Source: Chalciporus piperatus
Taxonomy: Eukaryota; Basidiomycota; Agaricomycetes; Boletales; Boletaceae
Direction: 5' to 3'
DNA: 64,000 nt
NCBI GenBank assembly: GCA_038093975.1
Contig: JBBPTG010000121.1
Span: forward strand, 1 to 64,000
Shown: one piece after another, positions 10,670 through 20,586 of the stretch
How the letters are laid out: each line of letters begins with the position of its first letter
How positions within the stretch are numbered: position 1 is the stretch's first letter
Notes under the pieces: generated by a model
Seen by the model: the letters and a program-made list of their open reading frames with translations, nothing else
Databases searched by the model: none
Told to the model about the DNA's origin: nothing
Translations under genes and position numbers: made by a program

Positions 10670-10891
10670 GCTCGCTGGAGGGGGGGATGTAACGGTTGGG
10701 AGTCACGCGGCCGCCCGAGTCTTAGCTGTCAGCTTACGAGGTCTTATCTTACTCATCACATCTACTCGTCGTATATAAGGACCCGCCTGTAACTTCTTCT
10801 CCTCAGTCAATCCAGTAGGACTTACACCCGTCTGTTCTCTTGTTTGATTCTTCGTGGGACTTCATTACTGCTTCGGTAGTCTGAGGTTACA
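10670..10891 (+). repeat. G-rich polypurine tract and LTR of a second retroelement
   Basis: A purine tract (ggagggggggatg) precedes an LTR-like segment that starts TGTAAC at 10688 and ends GTTACA at 10886-10891, about 204 bp. A TATA-like motif (cgtatataagg) lies near 10770. No second copy of this LTR is visible in the window. Confidence 0.75.
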
Positions 10892-11361
10892 GCTTAGCTC
10901 GGTTTGGAGTCGCTTACAGTCTGCTTGGCCAATGAGAGCCTCCCAAAATGTGGTGGAATGAGTACGTTATTTTGACGCTTTGCAGATGCCGACCTCACCT
11001 CGGCAGCACTACTAGGCGATCCACCAGATGCATCACGCCAAGTCAGCAAATCAAATAAGCATCCAATAGCATCAACTTATTGCAACGATTCCTGTGCATC
11101 CTTTGAACGGTGTCCGACTCGCATCAATCAAGTTTTGCGAGTAGATCGACTTTCTTCATTTTGCCCTTCGAGAGTGATTCCGATGCTGCCGTAAAAACTC
11201 TACCGATGCTTGAACAGGTTCTTGAAACTGCTTTCTGCGGTTTCAAGTTTGGCCCTGCAAGTTATCGTATTACGCTAGCGCCAAGTGTGCGCTGTTGTGT
11301 GTATAGATGAACGGTGAGTCTCGCTCGCTAGACTCTCGTCATACCCCTTCCCTTCACACCA

Positions 11362-11793
11362 ATGCGCGCTTCTCTCCTTCCTTTCGTTTTGTTGTCTCTC
11401 GGATTAGCTGCTGTGAATGCAAATCCGGTTCTCTCTCCCTTTACATTGCACGAGCGGCGTTCATCCGTGCCTCCAGGATGGGACATCGCAAGGAAACATG
11501 ACGCTTCTGCTGTTATTCCCCTCCGGTTTGCTCTTGCACAGAACAACATCGAGATTATCGAGGACTATCTCTACGACGTGTCCCACCCAAATTCGCCTAA
11601 CTATGGCAAACACTGGTCCGCTGGCCAGGTAGCGAAGACTTTCACCTGTCCGGAACTGGCTCATCGAAAGCGGCATCGAGCCGCACCGTATCGAGCTCTC
11701 GGATTTACGCACTTGCATACATGGCTGACTCGGTGTATAGTCTATGTAGACCGTTCGATTTACTTATTACAACTATTTATTAGGACGATCTAA
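11362..11793 (+). pseudogene. Truncated S53 sedolisin paralogue
   Basis: A copy of the beginning of the full S53 gene at 13385. It has the same signal peptide (MRASLLPFVLLSLGLAAVNA) and prodomain, with shared segments PLRFALAQNNIEIIEDYLYD and VSHPNSPNYGKHWSAGQVAK. After about 95 residues a deletion removes the segment matching 13670-13697 and shifts the frame. At about 11700 the homology jumps from prodomain sequence directly to the paralogue's 3' untranslated region (11701-11790 matches 15887-15970). The whole catalytic domain is therefore gone. Upstream homology reaches back to about 11097 (matching 13154), so the promoter was duplicated too. Confidence 0.88.
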
Positions 11794-11877
11794 CGTGAAT
11801 GAGCGGGAGATGAGATATCCACAATCTTACACCCCATTTATTGAGCGACCTCGTTCGTTGATCACCTCCCCTGTTCC

Positions 11878-12534
11878 CTACCTTTTACCACCTGCATCTG
11901 TTCCCTGGAGCTGGCACTGGCACTGGCAGGTACCTCCTGGAACGCCATTGGGAAATTCTGCCTTCATCATTTCCCGCAGCTTACGGCGTTTCTCGACACG
12001 AACTGGGTCGAAAAATTCGGGGCCTGGTGTCGTTGTCTCAAATTTCCATCGTTGGTTACGGGGCCCAGGACCTGCCCAAAGAGTGGCTTTGGGGTAATCT
12101 GCCTTCGCCATTCGGGCTACAGAATCAGTTTTATATTATTCATCAGCATAAAGAATGTCGTGATTTGACTTACTCTGAGGGACAGGGCTCTGGGTGATTT
12201 GAGGAGGGGGCTGTGGCGACTGTGGCGACTGCGCAGACTGCGCTTGCAGAATTGTGTCATATAGCAATGTCGCTGATACCGACTCTGTCAGACCCATTTT
12301 ATCAAGTGCATGAGTTAGTCCATCTGCCGTGACTGTTACGGAAGGGGACGATGTGGAGGTCGACGGAGTAGTAGCCATTGCAGAGTTGAGCTGAGCGTAT
12401 TCCTCGTTATCCTGAATCTTTGCGTTGTCAATGGTGTCAGAGGATTCAACCTCAAATGTGATTGTTTTGCCTGCGAGGGTCTTTGCGATGATCTGCGTGT
12501 TATACGATAAAGTAGCAAGAGCGGTGGAGTACAC
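11878..12534 (-). CDS. Small two-exon gene with a decayed ubiquitin-like N-terminus
   Basis: On the minus strand, the segment read from about 12495 matches the first 30-odd residues of ubiquitin (KTLAGKTITFEVESSDTIDN, then KIQDNE), but lacks the initiator Met and two residues before KIQD and has no rest of the fold. It continues into a Ser/Thr/Pro/Gln-rich segment. A consensus donor (GTAAGT, first base 12173) and an acceptor ending at 12117 join it in frame to a second exon (12116-11878), whose product contains KADYPKATLWAGPGP and a basic segment. The upstream start is unclear because no ATG precedes the ubiquitin-like part in frame. It may be a fusion gene or a pseudogene. It lies between the two S53 copies. 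Confidence 0.5.
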
Positions 12535-12599
12535 ACAAAGTACACAGGGGTGCCGGGTGATGGAGCGAGTTCGGACTTATTGGAATATTATGTAAGCTA

Positions 12600-13150
12600 C
12601 AACCTTTCACTCACCAACTTCTAAGTAAATTTCTTCGATTAATCCAACTTACGCTAAGTACGCTCGTTATTTTATTCCTCGCTCCCGTCCGAGTATTGAA
12701 TCATAGGTCTGCTCAGGCAGTGTACACACGAGATTCTCTGATGTGTTCATTGGCACGACTGGCGTCTTGGATTTCCTTGGAAATCTCTTCTGATCAGTGT
12801 GCGGCCAATACACCGAGGTTTCAACTCTGTGGGCTGCATATGCTAGCGTGGGTCATTTTCTTTGTCTTAACGGTGTCATGTTGCCTTAGAGGAGAGAAAA
12901 CTGCACTTCACAGGATGAGAGGCTAACTGAAAGTAGGCATTAGATAGTCTCGAACCAGGCGTTTTAGGACGCTCGGGGCTGACACCCCGTTGCTACCACG
13001 TCCCTAAAACGTCTGGAGGCTCTACCCCGGTGACAAGCCCAATTGCCTCTTCCATCTCGCGGAATCCCGAGGTGAAACTCCAACGCTACTAGCACTACTT
13101 GGCGATCTCGCGCCGGACGCCCACTGTCACGCCTCAACTCATCGAGTTTC
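12600..13150. other. Spacer before the full S53 gene
   Basis: No gene recognised. The last part (from about 13152) begins the promoter-proximal homology shared with 11095 onward, upstream of the truncated paralogue. Confidence 0.5.
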
Positions 13151-13384
13151 CTTTGCATCCTTTGAACGATGTCTGACCTGCATCAAATGAAGTTTTGCGA
13201 GTGGATCGACTTTCTTGATTTTTCCCTTCGAGAATAATTCCGATAAAATGTATTCTGCGGTTTCAAGTTCGGCCCTACAAGTTACCTTATTCTGCTACCA
13301 CCAATTGTTCGCTGTTGTGTATATAAACGATGGGTGAGTACCGGCGAGTCTCGCTCTCTCTTCATACCCCGTCCCTTCATACCA

Positions 13385-15793
13385 ATGCGTACTTCTCTCC
13401 TTCCTTTCATTTTGTTGTCTCTCGCATTAGCCGCTGTCAATGCAGGTCCGGTTATCTCTCCCTCTACATCATGGCACGAGCGGCGTTCATACGCACCACC
13501 AGGATGGGCAATCGCAAGGAAACGTGAGGCGTCTGCTGTTATTCCCCTCCGGTTTGCCCTTGCACAGAACAACATCGAGATTATCGAGGACTATCTCTAC
13601 GACGTGTCCCACCCAAATTCGCCTAATTATGGCAAACACTGGTCCGCTGGCCAGGTGGCAAAGACTTTCGCCCCATCGAGCGAGACCGTCGATGCTGTGC
13701 GGAACTGGCTCATCGAGAGCGGCATCGAGCCGCACCGTGTCGAGCTCTCTGCGTCGAGGGGATGGCTTGAGGTGACAGCAACCGTCCAGGAAGCGGAGGA
13801 GTTGCTGCACACGACTTATAACGTCTACGAGCATGAAACTGGGGGGGAACATGTCGGTGAGTGCCACATCTTCAAGGACGTATTAGGTAAAGCGCTGATC
13901 AACACATTCGTAATGGCATAGGTTGCGAGGGCTACCATCTCCCCCAACACCTTGTGCCCCACATCGACTTTGTGACACCGACAGTCCATTTTGACGCGAA
14001 GATTTCCAAACGTTCGGGAAGTAGCCGGCCGCTCCGTTCGGTCGGTCTTCCCAACTCTGCCACCAACGGGTCCAACGAGCTCGCGGATTGTGACAAACAG
14101 ATCACGCCTAGCTGCCTTCGTGCGTTGTATGGACTCAACTATGAACCGCGGTCTCAGAACAACAGCTTTGGGATTGGTGAGTGGCGTGGTTTCTCGGGTG
14201 GAATTGGGTCTGATCCGAGGGTAGTCGACTTGAATCCATACTCATATAGTCAAAGTGATCTCGACTTGTTCGCTCGGAATTTTTCGTCTGACCTTGTCGG
14301 GGTCAGTCCTATTATGAATTCAATCGACGGAGGTTTGTACCTACACCATGCTGGGATTATTCAGCTCAAGCTCATGCTCTCCACCAGGTGGGCTCAGTAC
14401 GAACCAAGATTTCAATACCCACGCAGTGTCCAACCTTGCCCTGGAGTATACCATGAATCTCGTCACATCAAAGCAGCCTGTCTCCCTGTATCAAGTCGGC
14501 GACCCAGCTATAGGTCAGAGTCTGACGCAGTTTCCTGATCGACTGTCTAACACGTCTTTGCTAAGGTGCAACCTTCAACACCTTCCTCGATGCGATCGAC
14601 GGTAGCTATTGCACATTTGAGGGTGGTGATGACCCCACCGTGGATCCTGTCTACCCCGATCAAAAGCAGGGCGGATTGAATTATAATAGTAGGCTATCAC
14701 TTTCCCCTTTGACCCGCATCATTCTGACGTATCCCCAGGCACGGAAGCTTGTGGTACCGTGAAACCCGCCAACGTGATCTCCATTTCCTATGGATCCAGC
14801 GAAGCCCACTGGAACCCATTCTATGCCCAACGCCAGTGTGCGGAGTATGCAAAACTGGGACTCGTGGGGGTTACCGTTGTGTATAGTTCGGGTGACTATG
14901 GCGGCGCAGGTAACGGTGACACCTGTTTGAACCCGAATGGTAATGGCCCTTCACACTTCGTGTAGTGGATGCTAATTGCTGATTTGCATTCTCGCACGCA
15001 GGTACACAAAGTACGGGTGGTAGGATCTTCAACCCAAGTTTCCCCTCCACCTGCCCCTACGTTACCTCCGTTGGTGCGACGCAACTCAGCCCTGGAAAAA
15101 CTGTACTTGACAGCGAGGATGCATGTGAAACTGTTATCTACTCGGGTGGTGGATTCAGCAACTACTTTGCCATGCCCGAGTATCAGAAAGACGCTGTCGG
15201 CTCATACTTGAAAAACTACCCTCCTCAATATCCGAGCAACATTTGGAACTCTACCGGAATAGCAAGTCACCAACTGTTCTGCCACTCGTTATGTTTATTG
15301 ATATGCACCATTTTCTTAGTCTCGTGCTTTCCCTGACCTCTCTGCCAACGGTGCCAACTACGTCGTCGCGGTAAGTGCAGTAGCATTCTTTTGTGTGTCT
15401 GTGTGATCAGTTGTTGACATGTGAGCTGGCCAGATCGATGGCAACTTCAGCCTAATGTACGGCACCGGCGCATCTACGCCTGTTGTGGGTGCCATCCTGA
15501 CGATGGTCAACGACGTCCGAATCACCGCAGGAAAGAGTCCCATCGGTTTCATCAACCCTCTGGTACGCCCTCTTCCCTCTTGTCTAGCGATCCACGGTCC
15601 CAACGCATCCTAACACTCTCGACAACAGATTTACAGTGCCAATTTTAGTGACGCGTTCAACGACATTACCAATGGGACTAACCAGGGCTGTGGCACGCTC
15701 GGGTTCAGTGCAACCAAGGGTTGGGATCCTGTGACTGGGCTTGGGACGCCCAATTTCACGGTGCTTGTCGAAAAGTGGCTCGCTCTGCCTTGA
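13385..15793 (+). CDS. Secreted S53 sedolisin homologue lacking its catalytic triad
   Basis: Ten exons: 13385-13856, 13922-14176, 14225-14332, 14388-14513, 14566-14688, 14739-14939, 15002-15261, 15320-15370, 15434-15562 and 15629-15793. A signal peptide (MRTSLLPFILLSLALAAVNA) is followed by an S53 activation prodomain and a subtilisin-like S53 domain. The oxyanion Asp motif SSGDYG and the calcium-site end GWDPVTGLGTPN are kept. In S53 enzymes the catalytic Glu and Asp lie in ExxxD and the Ser in GTSAS. Here the aligned residues read VSNLA (Val 14426-14428, Ala 14438-14440) and GTGAS (Gly 15467-15469). The protein is therefore probably secreted and folded but not a peptidase. Intron 7 fits only as a GC-AG intron (donor GCAAGT at 15262). 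The reading frame is otherwise intact. Confidence 0.9.
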
Positions 15794-16603
15794 GGGAGGG
15801 GGGTCGTACCAGTAAGGATTCGTTGGATATTTGGTGTCCCTTTGATGGAGTGAAGACTTGCCACTGGTTGGCGCTCTGACCCAGGATTTACTGACCTGCA
15901 TACGTTACAGACTCGGTGTATGGTCTATGCAGACCGTTTGAATGACTAATTACAACTATTTATTATGGGGGACGATGTGCTCCCGTTCACGTCTAGTCTC
16001 CCGTAGGCAGCCCCTTACTACGTATATAGGAAGACAGTCGATCCTGCTCTTCGTTCACGCCGGTCGAGATTCAGACCGTTATTCCCGTCATTCCTATTCA
16101 TGGAATATACGATGCTATGACCTTTATCGATATGAGGGCAAGACCTACAGTACTTACTATGATCCGATCGAGGAGGATCTTCGTCCTGCACAACGGACAA
16201 TCGTCCCTCGCTCCGGATATTCTCCGATATTTCAACAAGTGCGTGGTTTTGCACCTTGACCTTGCCTTGACCCGATTGCAGTCAATCGGAATCATCCCCG
16301 ATGACCCGATGTTTTCCCGATCGGCCGAAGCTTGGTCTTTGTGTTCGTCACTGACCCACGCAGGAACAGCGACAAGCACCCTCAAAGTCAGGTACAGATC
16401 CATTTGCTCAAACCACAACGCCGACCTCAGGCACAAGTATGGGAGGGAATTTCCCCCCAAAAAAATTTGAACGAGAAACTATCAGTACTAGTATGTCACA
16501 GACGAGTACCAAAAAGTCCATCAAAAGAGCTAATCGTTCCACCAATCGTACAAATGACTCCATCAACCATGCGTACGCGTCATCAGATATCAGATATACA
16601 TAA
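15794..16603. other. S53 3' region and gene-free spacer
   Basis: The part up to about 15970 is the S53 3' untranslated region and is duplicated at 11701-11790. Beyond it I see only short overlapping frames on both strands without domains. Confidence 0.5.
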
Positions 16604-17812
16604 TCACAATCCATCACGAGCATCGTCAGCATCTTTGACCCCTGCCTCAATGACACCGATCTCAACCACAGGTGTTCCGCAATCATCAGAATGGTGTTTC
16701 GGAGATAGACTGGGCATTGCAATGAGAACCGCAACGCGCACTGAAGGGGAGGGCGATGAAGCCGGAGATGAAGATGATAGGGATCGCGTCGACGTCATCG
16801 GCGACACAGTGCTAGGCTGCGGCGATGGTCTCCTATCGAAAGGTCTCAAAAATCGATGCATGCGCGATTGTGGGTCGGAAGACTGCTCCGCGGAGCCAGC
16901 GAGGGGACCCTGAGATGATGACATGGTTTGGTTGACATGCGCCGCGTAGATGGGCTACGTGAACAAAGGAGGACGAAAATGTTAGATACTAGGCCCCAAA
17001 GGGTTGTGGAGCCGCGTACCATAATGTCGCCCCATTTGCTCTTTTCATTGGCATCGCTCTCGCCGTCGTCGCTAGAGTGGATCCATGCCTCCCATAGCTT
17101 GGGTTTCTCACCAAAGTCTCGTCTTCGCCTGCCAGTTACCGGATCAAAGGTATGAGGGACCCAAGTTCCTGCTCGGATAGCCTCTTCGACGAGACGTTGG
17201 TGACGTCGACGAAGGATGAGGCTTCGAATGACGATGGCAGATGATACGCCAAGGAGGAGGATCAGAGTGGCTACGAGCGCCGTATATGACAGATTCATCG
17301 GAGGGAGGGAGGTCCCAGTCATAGCATTCACAGAGGCAGTAGACGCCATCGTGAGCAGAAGCAAGGAAAGAAAGAAACAAAGGAGTCAGCTTGGTGGTGA
17401 CGGTGAGAAATCAAAGAGTAGGTACGTACCGAGAAAGGTATATACTGTTAGCGGAGAAACAGTAGTGTGGAAGGTAGGCAAGTGCGTGAGACGGAAATGT
17501 GGAGCAAAAGGCCGATTTAATGAGAATCCGATCGCGCAGAACAGCAAGGATGGGATAGAATGGTGTCGAGTGCCCAAGTGGATCGAATATGTCAATGTAC
17601 CACAATGAAATCGAGAGCCGGAGATGTGAGTAAGAAGGTGAGGATCCGTCAGTGTGAGTAGGAGGATAAAGATCGATATGCTTACTGTAGAGGGTGGCAT
17701 TGTTCGTGATACCGATAGGGCCCGACCCAGAGGAATTCGTGGATGAAGCGGTCGTAAGGCCCTGGGAAGTGGAAGATGGCGGCAGCGTCGAGGACGGCGA
17801 AGGGGAAGACAT
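16604..17812 (-). CDS. Single-pass membrane protein, basidiomycete-conserved type
   Basis: Minus strand. It begins at ATG 17812 with a Ser/Thr/Pro-rich N-terminal exon (SPSPSSTLPPSSTS). A later exon (about 17350-17034) encodes one transmembrane helix (NLSYTALVATLILLLGVSSA, running on to IVIRSLIL) followed by RRRH and a cytosolic tail with TWVPHTFDPVTGRRRRDFGE. A clean donor (GTACGC after TGGGGCGACATTATG) and an acceptor (cacgtag) join it in frame to the last exon, which has a serine-rich stretch, the conserved VAVLIAMPS and an end like VEIGVIEAG. Such tails occur in a group of uncharacterised basidiomycete membrane proteins. The join between exon 1 and the helix exon may include a small extra exon that I could not settle. 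Function unknown. Confidence 0.7.
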
Positions 17813-18073
17813 CACAACAGCTGAGGGGCGTCCGCAAAGCGCGTGAGCAAGGCCGTCTGCCTATTAATATGTGGGTTCGAGGCTATAAGTACAAGCGGAA
17901 GGCTGAGGCGATCCCAGTCCAGGATATCAGTCGGATTCAGTCCCGATGCACTTCACGGTAAATAGAACTCGTGGGCGCCGGCGCCGGTGGGGAATGGGTA
18001 TGAATGGGTATGGGAGGGTTCCAAGAGGTTCCAAGGAGGGTCAGAGACTGTCAGAGACTGGTCAGAATGGCTG

Positions 18074-18094
18074 CGTCGTCGTCGTCGTCGTCGT
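18074..18094. repeat. (GTC)n microsatellite
   Basis: About seven uninterrupted trinucleotide repeats in a spacer between genes. Confidence 0.85.
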
Positions 18095-18717
18095 GGGGGA
18101 CACAAGGCACACAGGAACCCGATCCACATCAAATTGATCAAGTGATCTCAATATAACCCTAACCTATGGTCACAACCATGCCGAGATTCGGCATCTGCAA
18201 ATCTTGCCTGTTTTGTTAATCTCCGACTGGAAGACTGAGACTCGAGAGTAACCCGATTTCCTTCATTTATTTCGTAGTTAATTTTCATAGCCTCAAGCCG
18301 TCCTGTATACCTCGAAGTCCCAACCCACTGGCAGCGCAAGCAACGACCCGTTACACGGTGAAGCTTGTGTCTTCCGTCGTGATTCACATTCAAAAATAAC
18401 GGCGTCGTTCTCATGTCAGCATCCGTCGGGTCATCCGAACAGTTCGGAAACGTTTCGGATTCGCATCGAATCCTCTCTTGTTGGTCATGTATGACTGTGC
18501 GGCCTGGTGCGACTCGAAATAAAAGGAGCATCACTCGGATGGCGCGGCTTGGCCTTGTGTCGACGGAACCCTGAGTGCGTTGGATCATAACAGGCTGTCA
18601 TCAAAATCACCGATCCCGAAGCGGAGCCCAATGTCAGTTCGTTAACTTTGGGTCCATCACTGAGCAACTTGGTGAACACATGCTTGGTACCCCTTCCCAC
18701 TCTAGACGCACAGTGGC

Positions 18718-18860
18718 CTACAGCGGACTGCTGTACCGCGGTACAACCCCATCGAACGCTATCAGAGAGGAACGGGGGATATCGAAATCATCACAAGAAA
18801 TCGGCAGCGAAAGCTGGCCAAACATCACTGTGCGTTCCTCTTGGCTGGCATCAATCGTGA
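18718..18860 (-). pseudogene. Fragment of an F-box family C-terminus
   Basis: On the minus strand this reads FSIIKFTIDASQEERTVMFG, QLSLPISCDDFDIPR and IAFDGV. It is nearly the same as the C-terminal segment of the F-box gene at 44817-46509 and of its decayed neighbour at 43741. No F-box or middle region accompanies it, so it is a transposed or duplicated fragment. Confidence 0.8.
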
Positions 18861-18869
18861 ACTTGATGA

Positions 18870-19310
18870 TCGAAAAGTCGGGTGGCCTGCCCCTCAGTTT
18901 GCTTGAAATCGACGGAGAGTTTGTATGTTTCGTGATCGTGCACGAGGTAGAAGATTCAGCATCGACGCTGTGCAACTTCCGTCAACTTCCAGAAACCTCG
19001 GGTGCATTGAAGTTCAAGGTGCTGCTCTTCGATCACGACGACCTTATTGTCAATTCCCATATCATTATAACTGGACAGAGACTGACCACTGGCATAGAGT
19101 TGCGGTAAATGTGGAAAGGAAGTACATTTACCGTAACTCTATGGTCAGTCTCCTGAGCCTCAGGCAGGAGTGAAGCAACAGGAGAAAGCTGGTGCTGAGA
19201 GAGCGAACTCAGGCTGATGCAGTTCATGTCCGCAGATGTCCACCGTGATGCTCTGTTGAACGAGCACATGATGCTGCTCTACAATCTCTTCACTCAGTTG
19301 TAAACCTGGA
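18870..19310 (+). pseudogene. Partial copy of the small gene at 22859
   Basis: On the plus strand, GLPLSLLEIDGEFVCF and the following segment align with GLPVRLAQVNGELVCF in the gene at 22859. The downstream exon (ATGTCCACCGTGATGCTC near 19235) matches ATGTCCGACGCCGTGATGCTC near 23270, and their 3' sequences also match. It is joined directly to an antisense F-box fragment (18718-18860). A small inverted repeat (19078-19152) sits between the two homologous blocks where the intact gene has its intron. Confidence 0.7.
19078..19152. repeat. Imperfect inverted repeat within a duplicated segment
   Basis: The left arm (19078-19112) and right arm (19124-19152) pair over 28 of 29 right-arm bases, apart from a 6-base insertion (ctggca) in the left arm. 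The right arm starts acatttaccgtaactc. Confidence 0.7.
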
Positions 19311-20186
19311 TTTCGTAAATTGAAGTGTACTTGAAATCTTGACTTATGCAGCACTGGCACGTATGACCAATCTTTTGATGGCGTCATTTCCATGCTACCG
19401 TTACTCCAGTGCATCGCTCCTTGAGTCCTTGGCTTCCTCGACACGCAATGCGAAACGGAGGTGCCTGGCCAGAAGAAGTGAAGATCATGGTTTCACCAAC
19501 CACCGAAAGCATCATATCAACCACTGTTGATAATCGGTGAGGATTTGTGTCTTCCATTATTTCTCCTTGTCGAATTTAATTGTTCCCTCCAGTGGAGCAG
19601 AATGACTCTTGAAATCCACTCTCGGATATACCTAAAGCTCCCATGCCGTCGGCGTGAAATCGACGTGGTTCGGTTGCTGTGTGTGACGATCGAGAAATAG
19701 TTGCCATGCAGAGATGAATCGATGACCGGTCTCGAACGAGTCTACGAGAATCATATGTGCGCTACTCCACATCATGCGAAAACATCACTTACAGTAAGCG
19801 TTAGTAGACTCGTACGATGTCTTTTGACACGTCACCACGTATCCAGCTGCACCGTGTGGTACGTTGAATTGCGTCCTTCCTTCATACCCCTGTGGTGAAA
19901 GGTGAGTTCATGACTTTACGCTGGTCTTGGATTCACGCAGACTGGCTTTCACCTCGTTTTAATACTTGCAACAAACCTCCTATTCACTTCCGTTGAACAT
20001 GTTGCATGGGCTGCGAGCCTGGCCTTCCTTTGGCTCATTGCCGGGGCACACAGCTTTGGATCACTGAAATCGTGACACACACATGTTCCTGATCCGATAT
20101 TTAGCACAACTCATATCCGAACTTCTGGCCTGAAGCAATCGGCCACGTTGATACAGCGCTCCCTTGCGAACAGCAGATCAAACGAC
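19311..20186. other. Gene-free spacer
   Basis: Short frames only; no domain or splice pattern that I can support. Confidence 0.5.
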
Positions 20187-20330
20187 ATGGAAGTCCAGCG
20201 CGATGCCCTCCCGTACGATATTATCCGTGATATCTCGTGTTTCCTAGACCATTCGTGGTGTTTGTCAGGTTATAAGGGGCAAATCCCGACACGCTGTTTT
20301 CGATGTTGTGGAGATTTTGATTAACAGCTC
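20187..20330 (+). pseudogene. Solitary F-box N-terminal fragment
   Basis: ATG 20187 starts MEVQRDALPYDIIRDISCFL, an F-box-like LPxDIIxxIxxFL motif, but the frame ends after about 45 codons. A strong palindrome follows at 20332. It is probably the remnant of an F-box first exon; the next F-box gene starts 400 bp downstream on the same strand. Confidence 0.5.
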
Positions 20331-20331
20331 G

Positions 20332-20381
20332 ATCACGGAAACGTTTTGAAACCTAATCAGGTTTCAAGACGTTTCCGTGAT
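20332..20381. repeat. 23-bp near-perfect palindrome with a 4-base loop
   Basis: The arms 20332-20354 and 20359-20381 are reverse complements with one mismatch (left arm begins atcacggaaacgttttg) around the loop AATC. No U-run follows on either strand, so it does not look like a simple terminator. It lies between an F-box fragment and a full F-box gene. Confidence 0.8.
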
Positions 20382-20586
20382 ATCTGACTGAGGTGAGAGC
20401 CCAAGCGCTCACCTGTAGTCCGGTCTTAAGTTCGTTAACCTACAACTTGATGTTATGGCACTGCTTATTCCCTCGGGCGCTTCTTCAGTCCGAGTCCATC
20501 GGCCACGCACCTCCACGCACGTGCCAGGGATCCATCACGATGAGAGCGATCAGTGTTTCTCTGCTGTTGCGCAGCAGTGATTCCTC

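Noticed and set aside
11795..12097. 100-codon plus-strand frame
   Set aside because: It overlaps the second exon of the spliced minus-strand ubiquitin-fragment gene and has no domain.
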